Shown here one piece after another: positions 7,801 through 17,559 of a stretch of DNA of 61,226 bases. The stretch covers positions 1 through 61,226 of the forward strand of contig JANQJZ010000056.1 of assembly GCA_028281365.1 (NCBI GenBank), given 5' to 3'. A program made the translations under genes and the position numbers. Within the stretch, counting starts at the first letter, position 1; every line of letters begins with the position of its first letter. The stretch is from Gammaproteobacteria bacterium. Its GTDB lineage: Bacteria; Pseudomonadota; Gammaproteobacteria; Eutrophobiales; Eutrophobiaceae. Below the pieces are notes generated by a model, which saw only the letters and a list, made by a program, of their open reading frames with translations, did no database searches and had not been told where the DNA came from.

Positions 7801-10224
7801 ATGTCAGAAAAATGCTTTCACTGTGACGAGCCTATTCCTGAGGAAATCACGCTATTTGTAGATATTCATAACGAACCACGGGCTATGTGTTGCTATGGTT
7901 GTCAGGCAGTTGCAGAACAAATAAAGGCTTTTGGTCTCGATGATTACTACCGCCATCGGACCAGTTTCCCGCACAGACCCGACTCGGTGGTACCGGATGA
8001 ACTGAAGCAATTAACTATTTTTAATAATCCCCAAGTTCAGTCCGAATTTACACACAAAAAAGATGAATATTCCAAAGAAGCCAAATTAATTATTGAGGGG
8101 ATTAACTGTCCAGCATGTGTATGGTTAATTGAGTCCCGGATTTCAAAACTTACAGGTGTAAAAGAAATCAGTATTAACTATTCCACACATCGTTGCAGAA
8201 TCATCTGGCAATCCGATGAGGTGAAATTAAGCGATATATTTTTAGCAATTATTCAGCTTGGTTACAAAGTTCATCCGTACAATTACAAAAAACAAGAACA
8301 ATTTTATGAAAATGAGCGAAAGGCTCAGTTGTTAAGAATTGCCATTGCAGGTTTATTCGGTATGCAGGTGATGATGATTGCTATTGCACTATATTTTGGC
8401 GATGCATCAAGCATAGAACAAAAATACAGGATTTTTTTTCAATGGATCAGTCTGTTACTTACCTTGCCTGTCTTGCTATTTTCCGGCAAACCACTTTTTA
8501 TCGGCGCGTTCAGAGATATAAAAAACAAGCGTCCAGGGATGGATGTTCCAATTACTCTGGGAATAAGTATTGCGTTTCTGAGCAGTCTATCATCAACAAT
8601 CTATCAACAGGGACATGTTTATTATGACTCTATTGTAATGTTTATATTTTTTATACTGAGTGGTCGATATTTTGAGTTCATGAGTCACAAAAAATCTATC
8701 GCTCACCTGGATCAAGTCTCATCATTACTGCCACTGTATGTGACCCGTCTGGGTGATAATAATAAAGAAATAGTTGAATTAAATGCGCTATCTATTGGTG
8801 ACAAGATATTAGTTAAACCCGGTGAAGTTATACCGATTGATGGTATCGTTAGTGAAGGTCAATCATCAGTTAATGAATCTATTATTACAGGAGAAAGCCT
8901 GCCCGTAACCAAAACTATTAACGCACAGGTTATCGGCGGCAGTACAAATATCGAATCACCTCTTACCATCGAAGTAATAAAGGTTGGTGAGCATACTGTT
9001 TTGTCCAACATTGCCAGAATAATTGATAAGGCCAGTAGTAACAAACCTGCTACTGTGTTACTGGCTAATCGTATCGTAACAATATTTATTAGCGTTTTAC
9101 TCGTGATAGCATTTCTGACTGCACTATATTGGTATCATACTGATCAAACCCAATGGGTTGCCATAACAATCGCCGTGCTTGTTGTCAGTTGTCCCTGTGC
9201 ATTATCTCTGGCGACACCCACTGCATTATCATCAGCGACAACGACACTTATTAAAAATGGCATTGCTCTCGTTAATAACGATGCTATAGAAAAATTAGCA
9301 AAGATAACTTATTTTGTATTTGACAAGACAGGAACGTTAACCAAAGGAGAACTTGAGTTAGAGAATATCAAAATCTTGAATAGCAACTATAATCATGAAG
9401 AAATTTTAAATATTTCATCTGCACTTGAATCAGCTTCAGAACATCCAATTGCAAAAGCCATTAATAAAGCAAATAAAAATTCCAACGAGACAGTAATAAA
9501 AAGCATAAAAAATTATCCCGGCCAGGGTATTAGTGGAGAATTTAACGGCAGTTGGTTTATTGGTACCGAACAATTTATAAATAAAAATTGTACCAATTCT
9601 CATTTAAATATAAACACTAATGAGAAAAAGTTAAGAAAGGTTACTCTTGCAAACTCTGAGAGTATTGTTGCCTGTTTATATTTTAAAGATGATTTAAGAG
9701 ACACCAGTAAATTACTTATCGATTATTTAAAAAATCTGGATAAAAATATTATCCTGATGAGCGGGGATCACGAATCAATTGTTAAGGAAATAGCCATAAA
9801 ACTTGATATTGATAACTATCTGGCCGAATTAAAGCCAGAAGATAAACTTGAAAAAATAGCTCAATTACAAAAGCAAGGTAAACAGGTTTGTATTATAGGT
9901 GATGGCATCAATGATGCCCCTGGTTTCGCCCAGGCTGATGTTGCAATTGCCATGACTGAAGCCAGTGATATTACAAAGTTAAATGCTGATATATTACTTT
10001 TGAACAACCAGCTCGATTCAGTAAAAACCATGCTTAAAATTGTACAAAAAACCAATCGAACAATTCGGGTTAATTTCACCTGGGCTGTCAGCTATAACCT
10101 TCTGGCATTACCTGTTGCGATTATGGGTTATATCGCTCCATGGATGGCAGCATTAGGCATGTCATTAAGCTCACTGGTAGTTGTAATTAATGCAACACGA
10201 ATTGGTGTAAAGAATTATAATTAG
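7801..10224 (+). CDS. ccoI: CcoI/FixI copper-transporting P1B-type ATPase
   Basis: 807 residues from the ATG at 7801; an in-frame TTG at 7744 is rejected because family members begin with the CFHC motif seen here (MSEKCFHCDEPIP). Order: N-terminal Cys domain with CCYGC, an HMA-type domain (GINCPACVW), membrane segments, TGES phosphatase motif, SCPCALSLATP ion site, DKTGTLT phosphorylation motif, HP motif (SEHPIA) and GDGINDAPG hinge. This pump loads copper for cbb3 oxidase assembly. It is preceded by a perfect Fnr box and followed after 7 bases by ccoS. Confidence 0.95.
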   Translation: MSEKCFHCDEPIPEEITLFVDIHNEPRAMCCYGCQAVAEQIKAFGLDDYYRHRTSFPHRPDSVVPDELKQLTIFNNPQVQSEFTHKKDEYSKEAKLIIEGINCPACVWLIESRISKLTGVKEISINYSTHRCRIIWQSDEVKLSDIFLAIIQLGYKVHPYNYKKQEQFYENERKAQLLRIAIAGLFGMQVMMIAIALYFGDASSIEQKYRIFFQWISLLLTLPVLLFSGKPLFIGAFRDIKNKRPGMDVPITLGISIAFLSSLSSTIYQQGHVYYDSIVMFIFFILSGRYFEFMSHKKSIAHLDQVSSLLPLYVTRLGDNNKEIVELNALSIGDKILVKPGEVIPIDGIVSEGQSSVNESIITGESLPVTKTINAQVIGGSTNIESPLTIEVIKVGEHTVLSNIARIIDKASSNKPATVLLANRIVTIFISVLLVIAFLTALYWYHTDQTQWVAITIAVLVVSCPCALSLATPTALSSATTTLIKNGIALVNNDAIEKLAKITYFVFDKTGTLTKGELELENIKILNSNYNHEEILNISSALESASEHPIAKAINKANKNSNETVIKSIKNYPGQGISGEFNGSWFIGTEQFINKNCTNSHLNINTNEKKLRKVTLANSESIVACLYFKDDLRDTSKLLIDYLKNLDKNIILMSGDHESIVKEIAIKLDIDNYLAELKPEDKLEKIAQLQKQGKQVCIIGDGINDAPGFAQADVAIAMTEASDITKLNADILLLNNQLDSVKTMLKIVQKTNRTIRVNFTWAVSYNLLALPVAIMGYIAPWMAALGMSLSSLVVVINATRIGVKNYN

Positions 10225-10231
10225 TCAGATT

Positions 10232-10408
10232 ATGGAAGTTATTTTTATATTGATAATTGTATCCTTGTTGTTTATTGCCTTGATTGCAGTGGCATTATAT
10301 TGGTCAATCCGTTCCGGACAGTTCGATGACCTAGAAGGTCATGGACATCAAATTTTAATGGACGACGATGCTATTGATAGTGATGGTAAAAAAGAATCTT
10401 CTCAATGA
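10232..10408 (+). CDS. ccoS: CcoS, small cbb3 oxidase maturation protein
   Basis: 58 residues: an N-terminal helix (MEVIFILIIVSLLFIALIAV) followed by ALYWSIRSGQFDDLEG, the family hallmark, and an acidic tail. CcoS is needed for insertion of redox cofactors into CcoN. It starts 7 bases after the ccoI stop. It converges with the TauE/SafE-like gene, overlapping it by 7 bases at the 3' ends. Confidence 0.92.
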   Translation: MEVIFILIIVSLLFIALIAVALYWSIRSGQFDDLEGHGHQILMDDDAIDSDGKKESSQ

Positions 10409-11136
10409 CTATGGTGTGAGTGTTTTATTCCAGTTTCCATTGAATGATCATGGTGTCCTGAAAAATAATAACTGGAAAATGGCAAGCTGACTGCAATAAA
10501 GATCATTAACACTGCAGTAATCGTTTTTATCGAATTAATTGATTTCATTCGATTTAAATAATCAGAAAAATACCCTATTGAACACATCGAAGGTAATGTT
10601 CCTAAACCGAAAAGTAACATTGTAAACATACCTTCTATTGCTGAACCAGAACTCAGGCTTAACAGTAATGCTGAATAGACCAGGCCACATGGCAACCATC
10701 CCCAAACCATTCCAAACAAAATTGCCTTGCTAAATGAATCGACAGGAAATAAAGACCTGCCTAAAGGTTCGATTTGTTTCCAAATCACAACACCAAAATG
10801 TTCGAGATAATTTTTAAAAGGTAATTTGCCTAATATATTAAGTGCCAGTCCTATCAATACTAATGCAGCGATACATTGTAAAACAATATGTCCATATGGG
10901 ATCTGAAATACACCTGTAAGTTGTGCACTAATCAGGCCTATCAATAAACCGGCAATCGTGTAACTGATAATACGTCCCAGATTGTAGCCAATATTTCGAC
11001 CAAGACCCTTTTTAAGATCATTTTCTCTATCATTTGTTGTCAACAGCATTGCAGAAAGAATACCACCACACATACCAATGCAATGAAGTGAGCTGAACAA
11101 ACCCAAATTAAACGCAATGATTAACTGGATTAGCAT
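10402..11136 (-). CDS. TauE/SafE-like (COG2836) membrane protein with His-rich tail
   Basis: 244 residues, about six membrane segments, with SLHCIGMCGGI near the N terminus, WGWLPCGLVYSAL in the middle and a His-rich C terminus (HHDHSMETGIKHSHHSH). This family is regularly linked to ccoGHIS loci in Gammaproteobacteria and is thought to take part in metal handling during cytochrome oxidase maturation. The HCxxMCGG and PCG motifs and the His tail would suit copper binding. The precise role is not established. Confidence 0.82.
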   Translation of the reverse strand: MLIQLIIAFNLGLFSSLHCIGMCGGILSAMLLTTNDRENDLKKGLGRNIGYNLGRIISYTIAGLLIGLISAQLTGVFQIPYGHIVLQCIAALVLIGLALNILGKLPFKNYLEHFGVVIWKQIEPLGRSLFPVDSFSKAILFGMVWGWLPCGLVYSALLLSLSSGSAIEGMFTMLLFGLGTLPSMCSIGYFSDYLNRMKSINSIKTITAVLMIFIAVSLPFSSYYFSGHHDHSMETGIKHSHHSH

Positions 11137-11188
11137 TGGAATAATTTATTAAGACGGGACCGGTTATGTATAAAATTTCAGCACCGTT

Positions 11189-11956
11189 TCAAGCAACAGA
11201 GTTTTTCCCTTCTGCCGAAGGACATCGTGCTCCTTCACACATAGAATGTAATTCCGATAAATTTGTCAGTTTAATTTCTTTCTTATCTATTTGAATAAGT
11301 TGTTCACGTTGAAATTTTGTTAATAACCGACTAACCGTTTCAATTGTTAATCCAAGATAATTAGCTATCTCCTGGCGCGACATCGGCAAATTAAACTCAA
11401 TTGCCGAATAACCTAATTTGTGCAATCGGGTCGATAAACTGATTAAAAATGTTGCAAGTTTTTCTTCTGCCGTACGATTATTTATTGTTAACAACATTTT
11501 ATTTTCGTTAGTCAATTCTCTACTTATCAGGCGAAACATTTGTTTTTGCAAGTCCGGGATCTGCATGCAGATATCATGAATCCTGTCATAAGGTATGGAA
11601 CAATATGTTGTTGTTTCCAATGCCATGGCAAAACAGGTATGTATATTTTGATCTATGGCATCAAACCCAAGAACCTCTCCGGGAAAATAAAAGCCAATAA
11701 TTTGTTCTTCTCCCAATTCATTGAGTATATAGGCCTTAACTGAACCTGAGCGAACTGCATAAAATGCATTAAATTTGTCGTTAAGACGAAACAGATAGTC
11801 ACCTTTCTGGATAGGTCGGGAACCTTTAACAACATGATCCAGTTTTTCCAGATCAATACTATTCAGGCCGCGTGGCAGACATAGTTCATGCAGGCTGCAC
11901 GTCGAACACGACGTTTTCAATTTTGAAATACTTATTACCTGATCCGATGTTGTCAT
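11189..11956 (-). CDS. fnr: Fnr/Anr, oxygen-sensing CRP-family regulator
   Basis: 255 residues. Four cysteines at 17, 20, 26 (CSTCSLHELC) and 119 (YCSIPYD) match the 4Fe-4S ligands of Fnr. A cNMP-type beta-roll follows, then an HTH with MSRQEIANYLGLTIETVSRLLTKF, whose E-SR recognition residues fit the TTGAT half-site. It activates micro-oxic and anaerobic genes when the cluster is intact. The perfect box at 7724 and the cco genes are likely targets. A weak Fnr-like sequence, TTGATTTTATTTAA at 11967-11980, just upstream could give autoregulation. Confidence 0.94.
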   Translation of the reverse strand: MTTSDQVISISKLKTSCSTCSLHELCLPRGLNSIDLEKLDHVVKGSRPIQKGDYLFRLNDKFNAFYAVRSGSVKAYILNELGEEQIIGFYFPGEVLGFDAIDQNIHTCFAMALETTTYCSIPYDRIHDICMQIPDLQKQMFRLISRELTNENKMLLTINNRTAEEKLATFLISLSTRLHKLGYSAIEFNLPMSRQEIANYLGLTIETVSRLLTKFQREQLIQIDKKEIKLTNLSELHSMCEGARCPSAEGKNSVA

Positions 11957-12134
11957 TGTTATATTATTGATTTTATTTAATTTTATTATTTCTAATTTAT
12001 TCTAAAGAAATATGTATAGAATTCATTAATAAATAATGCAATTCCAATCCACTAGCCTGGTAGCCTGTTCCGTCATATTTGTTACATAATTTTAACGCAT
12101 AATAAGGGATTATTTGTCCCCTAGGAGAACTAAT

Positions 12135-12650
12135 ATGGATAAAGACGAGCTTTATAGCGTCCTTTTTCTTTGTACGGGAAACTCGGCCCGCAGTATTATG
12201 GCAGAGGCCATACTGCAACATCATGGTTTCGGGAAATTCAATGCCTTTAGTGCAGGTAGTATGCCCAAAGGTAAGGTAAACCCGCTTGCTATAACGGTCT
12301 TATCAAAAATGAACCATGCTACGGATAAACTTCGTAGTAAAAGCTGGGACGAATTTTCATCAGAAAAAACCACTATAAACATGGATTTTGTATTTACCGT
12401 TTGTGACCGGGCAGCAAATGAAACATGCCCAATCTGGCCTGGCCAACCAATGACTGCACACTGGGGAATAGAAGATCCCGATCAACCTGACCTGTCTGAA
12501 GAACAGCAATTAAAGCTAATGGAAAAAGCCTATTGGGAACTTGATCACAGAATAAAGATATTTACTTCTCTACCTCTTGAGAAGCTGGATAAACTTGCCT
12601 TACAGGAACATCTCGATAACATCGGGAAAACAAATAAAGATTTGAACTAG
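12135..12650 (+). CDS. arsC: ArsC-type arsenate reductase, low-molecular-weight phosphatase family
   Basis: 171 residues from the ATG at 12135, preceded by AGGAGA. The P-loop VLFLCTGNSARS has the C-x5-R signature of Cys13 to Arg19, and a conserved VCDRAANETCP segment supplies further Cys residues as in thioredoxin-coupled arsenate reductases. Such enzymes reduce arsenate to arsenite. No arsR or arsB lies beside it. A protein-tyrosine phosphatase role cannot be excluded. Confidence 0.85.
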   Translation: MDKDELYSVLFLCTGNSARSIMAEAILQHHGFGKFNAFSAGSMPKGKVNPLAITVLSKMNHATDKLRSKSWDEFSSEKTTINMDFVFTVCDRAANETCPIWPGQPMTAHWGIEDPDQPDLSEEQQLKLMEKAYWELDHRIKIFTSLPLEKLDKLALQEHLDNIGKTNKDLN

Positions 12651-12785
12651 CCGGAAATTATCTGGGTAAAGGATATAAATAATAATTTAGGGAAAATTAG
12701 GATTTAAAATATCCTATTAAGACTTATAATTGTGGTTTGAATACTCAGAATAATCTTCAATAACCAATCTAAAGGAAAGATAGAG

Positions 12786-13283
12786 ATGAACGTATTAAAT
12801 AATAAATTATTCAATTCTTTACTGGCTTTACTTATCCTGTTTTCTACTCCAGTTACTCTGGTTAAAGCTGACGCAAAGGGAGAAGTAGGAATACTGACCT
12901 GTGATTACATCGAAGGATCAAAGGTAAATTTGTTAATCCACTCCAGCGCTTCATTTAATTGTGTATTTGAACATAGTGGAAAAAAAGAACCATACGATGG
13001 TGAGGCAGGTATCGGTCTCGGGCTGGATCTGCAATGGACTAATACGTCAAAAATTGCATACAGCGTTATTGCTTCTACAGGAGCGAGTGTTGATTGGTCC
13101 ACAGCTTTGAATGGGACTTATACTGGTGGTAAGGCTTCAGCTGCCCTGGGTGTTGGTGTTGGTGCAGCAGTATTAATTGGCGGTGATAATGACAATGTTG
13201 GCCTTGTACCACTGGCACTTGAAGGCTCTACTGGTATAGGTGCTTCAGCAGGTGTTGGCTACGTTTCTTTAAAGGCCAAATAA
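12786..13283 (+). CDS. DUF992-family exported protein
   Basis: 165 residues with a signal peptide (hydrophobic to about residue 28, ending VKADAKG). EVGILTCDYIEGS, a second Cys in FNCVFEHSG, and a Gly/Ala-rich end ASAALGVGVGAAVLIGG ... GIGASAGVGYV match the DUF992 family of small periplasmic or outer-membrane-associated proteins of unknown function. SD AAAGGAAAGATAG precedes the ATG. It is monocistronic and closed by the terminator at 13303-13338. Confidence 0.8.
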   Translation: MNVLNNKLFNSLLALLILFSTPVTLVKADAKGEVGILTCDYIEGSKVNLLIHSSASFNCVFEHSGKKEPYDGEAGIGLGLDLQWTNTSKIAYSVIASTGASVDWSTALNGTYTGGKASAALGVGVGAAVLIGGDNDNVGLVPLALEGSTGIGASAGVGYVSLKAK

Positions 13284-13302
13284 ATTATATCTATTCCTTT
13301 AA

Positions 13303-13338
13303 AAACTACCCATCAAAAGATGGGTAGTTTTTTTTATT
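13303..13338 (+). terminator. Bidirectional rho-independent terminator
   Basis: AAACTACCCATC (13303-13314), loop AAAA, then its exact reverse complement (13319-13330) and a run of T. On the minus strand the stem is followed by GTTTTTAAAG, so it can also end the pqi/RND operon whose last stop is at 13334. Confidence 0.92.
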
Positions 13339-16069
13339 TCTCTTTTTTACTACCGACCATTTCTGCCAATCTCTCTCCCAGAATATAGCTTATATTAAAA
13401 TTTAATTTGGCAACAATGTTTGGAAAAAATTTCAGATCTTGTTGCATGCGTTCATAATCAAACCGTAAGGCCGATACATTCTCTCTCGCTACAACATCAG
13501 CTGTTCTTTCCGTTTCACGTATATAACCTATTTCACCAAAGATATTACCCGGTTTAAGTACAGCTAATGAACGTGATTCATTACCATCTCTTCTGATTAC
13601 CTCGACTTCTCCCGATAATATCAGATACATGTCCCGACCGATTGTGTCCTGCTCTACGAGTAGTTCACCTTTTTTAAATTCATGAATTTCAGAAATTAGA
13701 ATGGCTTTACGACGTTGATAATCGCTCATATTTTGAAGTAATGGACTAGTATCAAGTACATGTCGGTCAATCGACATGGCAAGAATCTGGTAAAGTCCAA
13801 CAAGACGAATCCTTGCCATTATTATTGGTGTAATTAACAAATTAGCGAATATTGAAAACAACATTGTTGCTGCGGCCAATGCACCAAACTGGGCAACAAT
13901 AGTAAAATTTGAAAAAATTAAGATACCAAAACCAAATGCCAGGGCTATGCTCGATACAATCAAAGGTGTAGCTTCTTCATGTACTGCTGTATTTACAGCA
14001 CCCATATAATCAGATGTACGACGACATAATTCATTATATCTTGCCAGTAAATGTATGGTTCCATCGATAGCGATACCGATTGCAATTACAGCTACCATGG
14101 CAGTACCCGGATTTAATGGGATATCCAGAAACCCCATAATACCGAACATCAGTGCAATTGGAATTATGGCTGGAACCAGGGCAATAAAACCGCCTTTAAA
14201 TGAGGTAAACATGGCGGACATAATCAGAAATATCAAACTAAGTAACAGTACCAGTGCCTTCACCTGAGCAACCATTAAACTTTCTGCAGCGTTATTTACC
14301 ATTAAATTTTCACCAACGATAAAAAACTTCATGTCAGGCCCAATGATTTCTCCGATGACATCATTTAATTCTTCTATATATCTGTTTAAAGTGTGAGAAT
14401 CAGAAACATTATGGCGTACTACGATATTTGCACGGCTAAAGTCGTGGCTGATATAACTATCCAGATCGCTTCGATGTAGAAACATCAAATATTGAGCAAC
14501 TAACTGTTTCGTTTCTGGTAATGATTTTCCAACTATTCCTCCCTGAAATTCCTGATTCATAAACATTAAATGATCTGCAAGTGATATATTACGATCGTAA
14601 ATATTTTGAGCATCAAGAAAACGTTGAATCTCGACTAGTTTTTGCAAGTTTTTTGGTTCAAGAAAAGCTTTTCCCTGTTTGCTATGAACTGAAATAAAAA
14701 ATATTTTTACGCCCGATAAATCTTTATGTATTCGTTTTGTATCCTGAATCAATGGACGATCACTGGGAAAATAGGAAAGCGGATCATTTGTTACGTATAA
14801 TTTAGAGGCCTGATATATAAAGAAAGCACAGAGTAATATCGTTACAAGCAAGATAGACATTGGAAAATGAGATTGTGAATAACGGAAAATGCGCATTATT
14901 CGATCTGGAACACTATTTGTTTCAGTATCTTTAACCAGACTCGTATTTTGATCCGGGCCAAATAATGACAACATTAATGGCATAACAAGAATTGTTATAA
15001 ATCCATTTGCTACCATGGCAAAGGTAGCTGCAAATGAAAAATGCTGAATTAAACCAATGCTACTAAACATGTTACTGGCAAAACCCAGAGCAGTGGTCAG
15101 CACTGTTAAGATTAAGGGTAAACCAATGTGTTTTGCCATATACTTTACAGCTGCTTCCTTATTATCATCTCCTTTACCATGATCAAGGCCACGTAGAAAA
15201 GCAGCCATCATATGAGTGTCTTCAGTTGAACCAATGACAATGATTAATGACGGGATCATTGCGCTTAATATATTCAAAGGTATCCCTAACCAACCCATTA
15301 TGCCAAAGGTCCATATAATTGTGAGCACAGATGTTACCAGTGGTACCATTGCAGATAACCAACTGCGCATAAATAATAAAATTGATACAACAAGAATAAA
15401 TGCCGATAATGGAGCAAGCATTTTAAAATCGTCGTATAAACTTTGCTTTAATTCTGCATTAATACGTGGAGGACCAACCTGAACCATGCGTTCAAAAGAA
15501 CTACGATATTTTTCAATCTCCACTTCCAATGATTGATAAATTTGACGATTGAAATCATTTTTATCTTCACTGTCGACAACAGAAACAATCAGGGCTGTAA
15601 CTTCACCATCATCTGAGAAAAAATTTCCTAAATATAGCGGATTATCTAATGCACTTCTTTTTGCACTGAGTGCTTCCTGTTCTGTCTTTGGTGCCTCTCT
15701 AAGAATAGGCTTTGAATTTAATTTTCCATCAATTCCCTCTATTGTATGCAAGTTGTATAAACTATCGACACGGGTAACACTATTAATCCGTTCTATTGCA
15801 GATTGTAATTTTTCTATCTTGCCCAGCTTTTCAACGGTCCATAGATCCCTGTCTCTGATGTAAATAATAGTTTTATTATCTGTACCAAATTCACCAACAA
15901 CTTTTTGGTAAACAAGACGCGATGGATCATCAGAAGGAATGAGACTTTCAATGCCAGTATCGATCTTCAATTGTTTAAACCCCATAAGGGCATAAGCAGT
16001 AACAAAAGCAATAAACACTGTAGTTAACAGACGATGTTTGTAACCGATTAAATACATATTTATTATCAT
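13334..16069 (-). CDS. RND/MMPL transporter with C-terminal cyclic-nucleotide-binding domain
   Basis: 911 residues. Two RND halves, each with a periplasmic loop and about six membrane segments; the SSD-like repeats contain IPLNILSAMIPSLIIVIG and IPLNPGTAMVAVIAIGIAIDG. From about residue 775 to 905 a cNMP-binding domain of the CRP type follows: KGELLVEQDTIGRDMYLILSGEVEVI, cited by its ends KGELLVEQ and LILSGEVEVI, then GNIFGEIGYI and RTADVVA. The gene overlaps the LolA-like gene by 4 bases, at the end of the pqi operon. The likely role is lipid or hydrophobic-substrate transport across the periplasm gated by a small ligand. Ligand and direction are unknown. Confidence 0.85.
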   Translation of the reverse strand: MIINMYLIGYKHRLLTTVFIAFVTAYALMGFKQLKIDTGIESLIPSDDPSRLVYQKVVGEFGTDNKTIIYIRDRDLWTVEKLGKIEKLQSAIERINSVTRVDSLYNLHTIEGIDGKLNSKPILREAPKTEQEALSAKRSALDNPLYLGNFFSDDGEVTALIVSVVDSEDKNDFNRQIYQSLEVEIEKYRSSFERMVQVGPPRINAELKQSLYDDFKMLAPLSAFILVVSILLFMRSWLSAMVPLVTSVLTIIWTFGIMGWLGIPLNILSAMIPSLIIVIGSTEDTHMMAAFLRGLDHGKGDDNKEAAVKYMAKHIGLPLILTVLTTALGFASNMFSSIGLIQHFSFAATFAMVANGFITILVMPLMLSLFGPDQNTSLVKDTETNSVPDRIMRIFRYSQSHFPMSILLVTILLCAFFIYQASKLYVTNDPLSYFPSDRPLIQDTKRIHKDLSGVKIFFISVHSKQGKAFLEPKNLQKLVEIQRFLDAQNIYDRNISLADHLMFMNQEFQGGIVGKSLPETKQLVAQYLMFLHRSDLDSYISHDFSRANIVVRHNVSDSHTLNRYIEELNDVIGEIIGPDMKFFIVGENLMVNNAAESLMVAQVKALVLLLSLIFLIMSAMFTSFKGGFIALVPAIIPIALMFGIMGFLDIPLNPGTAMVAVIAIGIAIDGTIHLLARYNELCRRTSDYMGAVNTAVHEEATPLIVSSIALAFGFGILIFSNFTIVAQFGALAAATMLFSIFANLLITPIIMARIRLVGLYQILAMSIDRHVLDTSPLLQNMSDYQRRKAILISEIHEFKKGELLVEQDTIGRDMYLILSGEVEVIRRDGNESRSLAVLKPGNIFGEIGYIRETERTADVVARENVSALRFDYERMQQDLKFFPNIVAKLNFNISYILGERLAEMVGSKKEK

Positions 16070-16944
16070 TCTGTACTTTCCTCTAATACAATTTCATCGT
16101 CTTCTGAAGAATTTTCTATAGTTTCGATATAAGGATAATTTTCATATAACCAGTCAGCTGTAAATATTTCATCGGGGACATAATCGTGAGAAAAAACACG
16201 TCTGGATATTTTTATCAATGATTGATGATGTTCCTTTTTATCTTCCATCAGGATCATATTGGCTCGCCACATATTGGTATCTACCTCTTTAAGATCGTGA
16301 TGACTTTGTGTTTTAAAAAGTCGCCCATGTTTATCAAAATGCTGACTAAGTGAAATAAACAGATTGTCATGTCGTATAAAATGACGTCGTAATCTTTGAA
16401 CCATACCTTCATCACCAGATTTATAAACATCTAGTACAATATATTGAACACCCTCAATCTCTACATCCTTTTTTCGTTCATAACGATGTTCGGATAAAAT
16501 TTCGCCTGTCAGGTTTTCAATAGAAAAATCTGTACCTAAAAAATTTTCATCACTACCTTCACCACTACTTTCAAATAATTGCTCCCCAAACGCAGGTAAA
16601 TAAACATATTTTTTTGTTTTATTTTCCGGGTCACGTAAAGCAAGCAAAGCTACTCCTTTTACCTCTTCTGGAAATTCAAACAACAATAGAAACTTTACGG
16701 TTCCATCTTCTTCTACTCTTGAATACCTCCTTGCCAGTCGTGTATCACGATCACCATGTTTATCTTCCATAACCATAGATTGTTCCTCATATATATAAGG
16801 AAACTGTTGATGCCGCTTGTATACTTCATCCATAATTTCACGACCAGAAGCGTTTTCCAATACAAACCCACTAGCTTCCTGTACCTGGAAACTTAATACC
16901 GACAGAAAATAAATCAGTATTTTATTTTGATTGTTTACTAACAT
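16066..16944 (-). CDS. LolA-like outer membrane lipoprotein-sorting protein
   Basis: 292 residues with an N-terminal signal segment (ILIYFLSVLSFQVQEASG). The rest matches the LolA-like fold of PF17131-type proteins: REIMDEVYKRH at the start, KVYVYLPA-like KKYVYLPAFGEQLFE, FLGTDFSIENLTGE in the middle, and a C-terminal R-F-H-D-Y segment (RVFSHDYVPDEIFTADWLYEN in part). Such proteins are found beside RND permeases and are thought to carry lipids in the periplasm. It lies 14 bases after pqiC and overlaps the RND gene. Confidence 0.82.
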   Translation of the reverse strand: MLVNNQNKILIYFLSVLSFQVQEASGFVLENASGREIMDEVYKRHQQFPYIYEEQSMVMEDKHGDRDTRLARRYSRVEEDGTVKFLLLFEFPEEVKGVALLALRDPENKTKKYVYLPAFGEQLFESSGEGSDENFLGTDFSIENLTGEILSEHRYERKKDVEIEGVQYIVLDVYKSGDEGMVQRLRRHFIRHDNLFISLSQHFDKHGRLFKTQSHHDLKEVDTNMWRANMILMEDKKEHHQSLIKISRRVFSHDYVPDEIFTADWLYENYPYIETIENSSEDDEIVLEESTE

Positions 16945-16958
16945 TTAAAAATAACTAT

Positions 16959-17555
16959 TTAATTTTCCTGTTCAAGAATAGTTTCAGAAATTCTTAAACC
17001 TAATTTACCGAATAACTCTCTCATAACGATGACTATCTGGTCATAGTCTTTTTCTTCTATTACTTCCTGACTGATAAGATCGGCATTAAATACACCCAGC
17101 GAACCCGTTTGCAGATCTGATATTTGCCAACGGGCAATTAGCTTTATAGTGTTATCAACATCAAGTTCAAACTGGTCAATATGTATCTGTATCCGATAAT
17201 CAGGTTGTGAAGACGATCGATTTAATGGAGTGCCTATATCTACAGTCGATAACAATTTCGAAAGGTTTCTGGACATCGTACGAAGAAGATTTTTGCGTAA
17301 ATTTTCTCCCCACTGGTGACTCTCTGAAAAATCCAGTTGTGTTTCACTACTTCTGGTTGCGATATGAAAACGTTCAAGATACTGAGGGATTTGTAAATCT
17401 ATGATCTCTATCTTTAACGGTCTTACAGCTAATATATTCGAGCTCGAGTAATCGACCGGATCAATAAGATAATATCTCGTCGGTGCTACGCCTCCCCCGC
17501 CAAGACATCCAGTTAGAAAAATTAGTAATATAGTAATTAAACAATGTCGCCACAT
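16959..17555 (-). CDS. pqiC: PqiC-like lipoprotein of intermembrane lipid transport
   Basis: 198 residues from the ATG at 17555 (MWRHC), chosen because GGGGAG lies 7 bases upstream; a longer in-frame start would overlap pqiB. A lipobox LTGC gives a lipoprotein anchor. The rest (PTRYYLIDP near the N terminus, IQIHIDQFELD in the middle) matches the PqiC/DUF330 auxiliary family. In E. coli PqiC is an outer-membrane lipoprotein docking the PqiB needle. It starts 4 bases after the pqiB stop. Confidence 0.85.
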   Translation of the reverse strand: MWRHCLITILLIFLTGCLGGGGVAPTRYYLIDPVDYSSSNILAVRPLKIEIIDLQIPQYLERFHIATRSSETQLDFSESHQWGENLRKNLLRTMSRNLSKLLSTVDIGTPLNRSSSQPDYRIQIHIDQFELDVDNTIKLIARWQISDLQTGSLGVFNADLISQEVIEEKDYDQIVIVMRELFGKLGLRISETILEQEN

Positions 17556-17559
17556 ATCA

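Noticed and set aside
11967-11980. Fnr-like site TTGATTTTATTTAA upstream of fnr
   Set aside because: Only 8 of 10 matches in very AT-rich DNA and 11 bases from the start codon; mentioned under fnr but not listed as a site.
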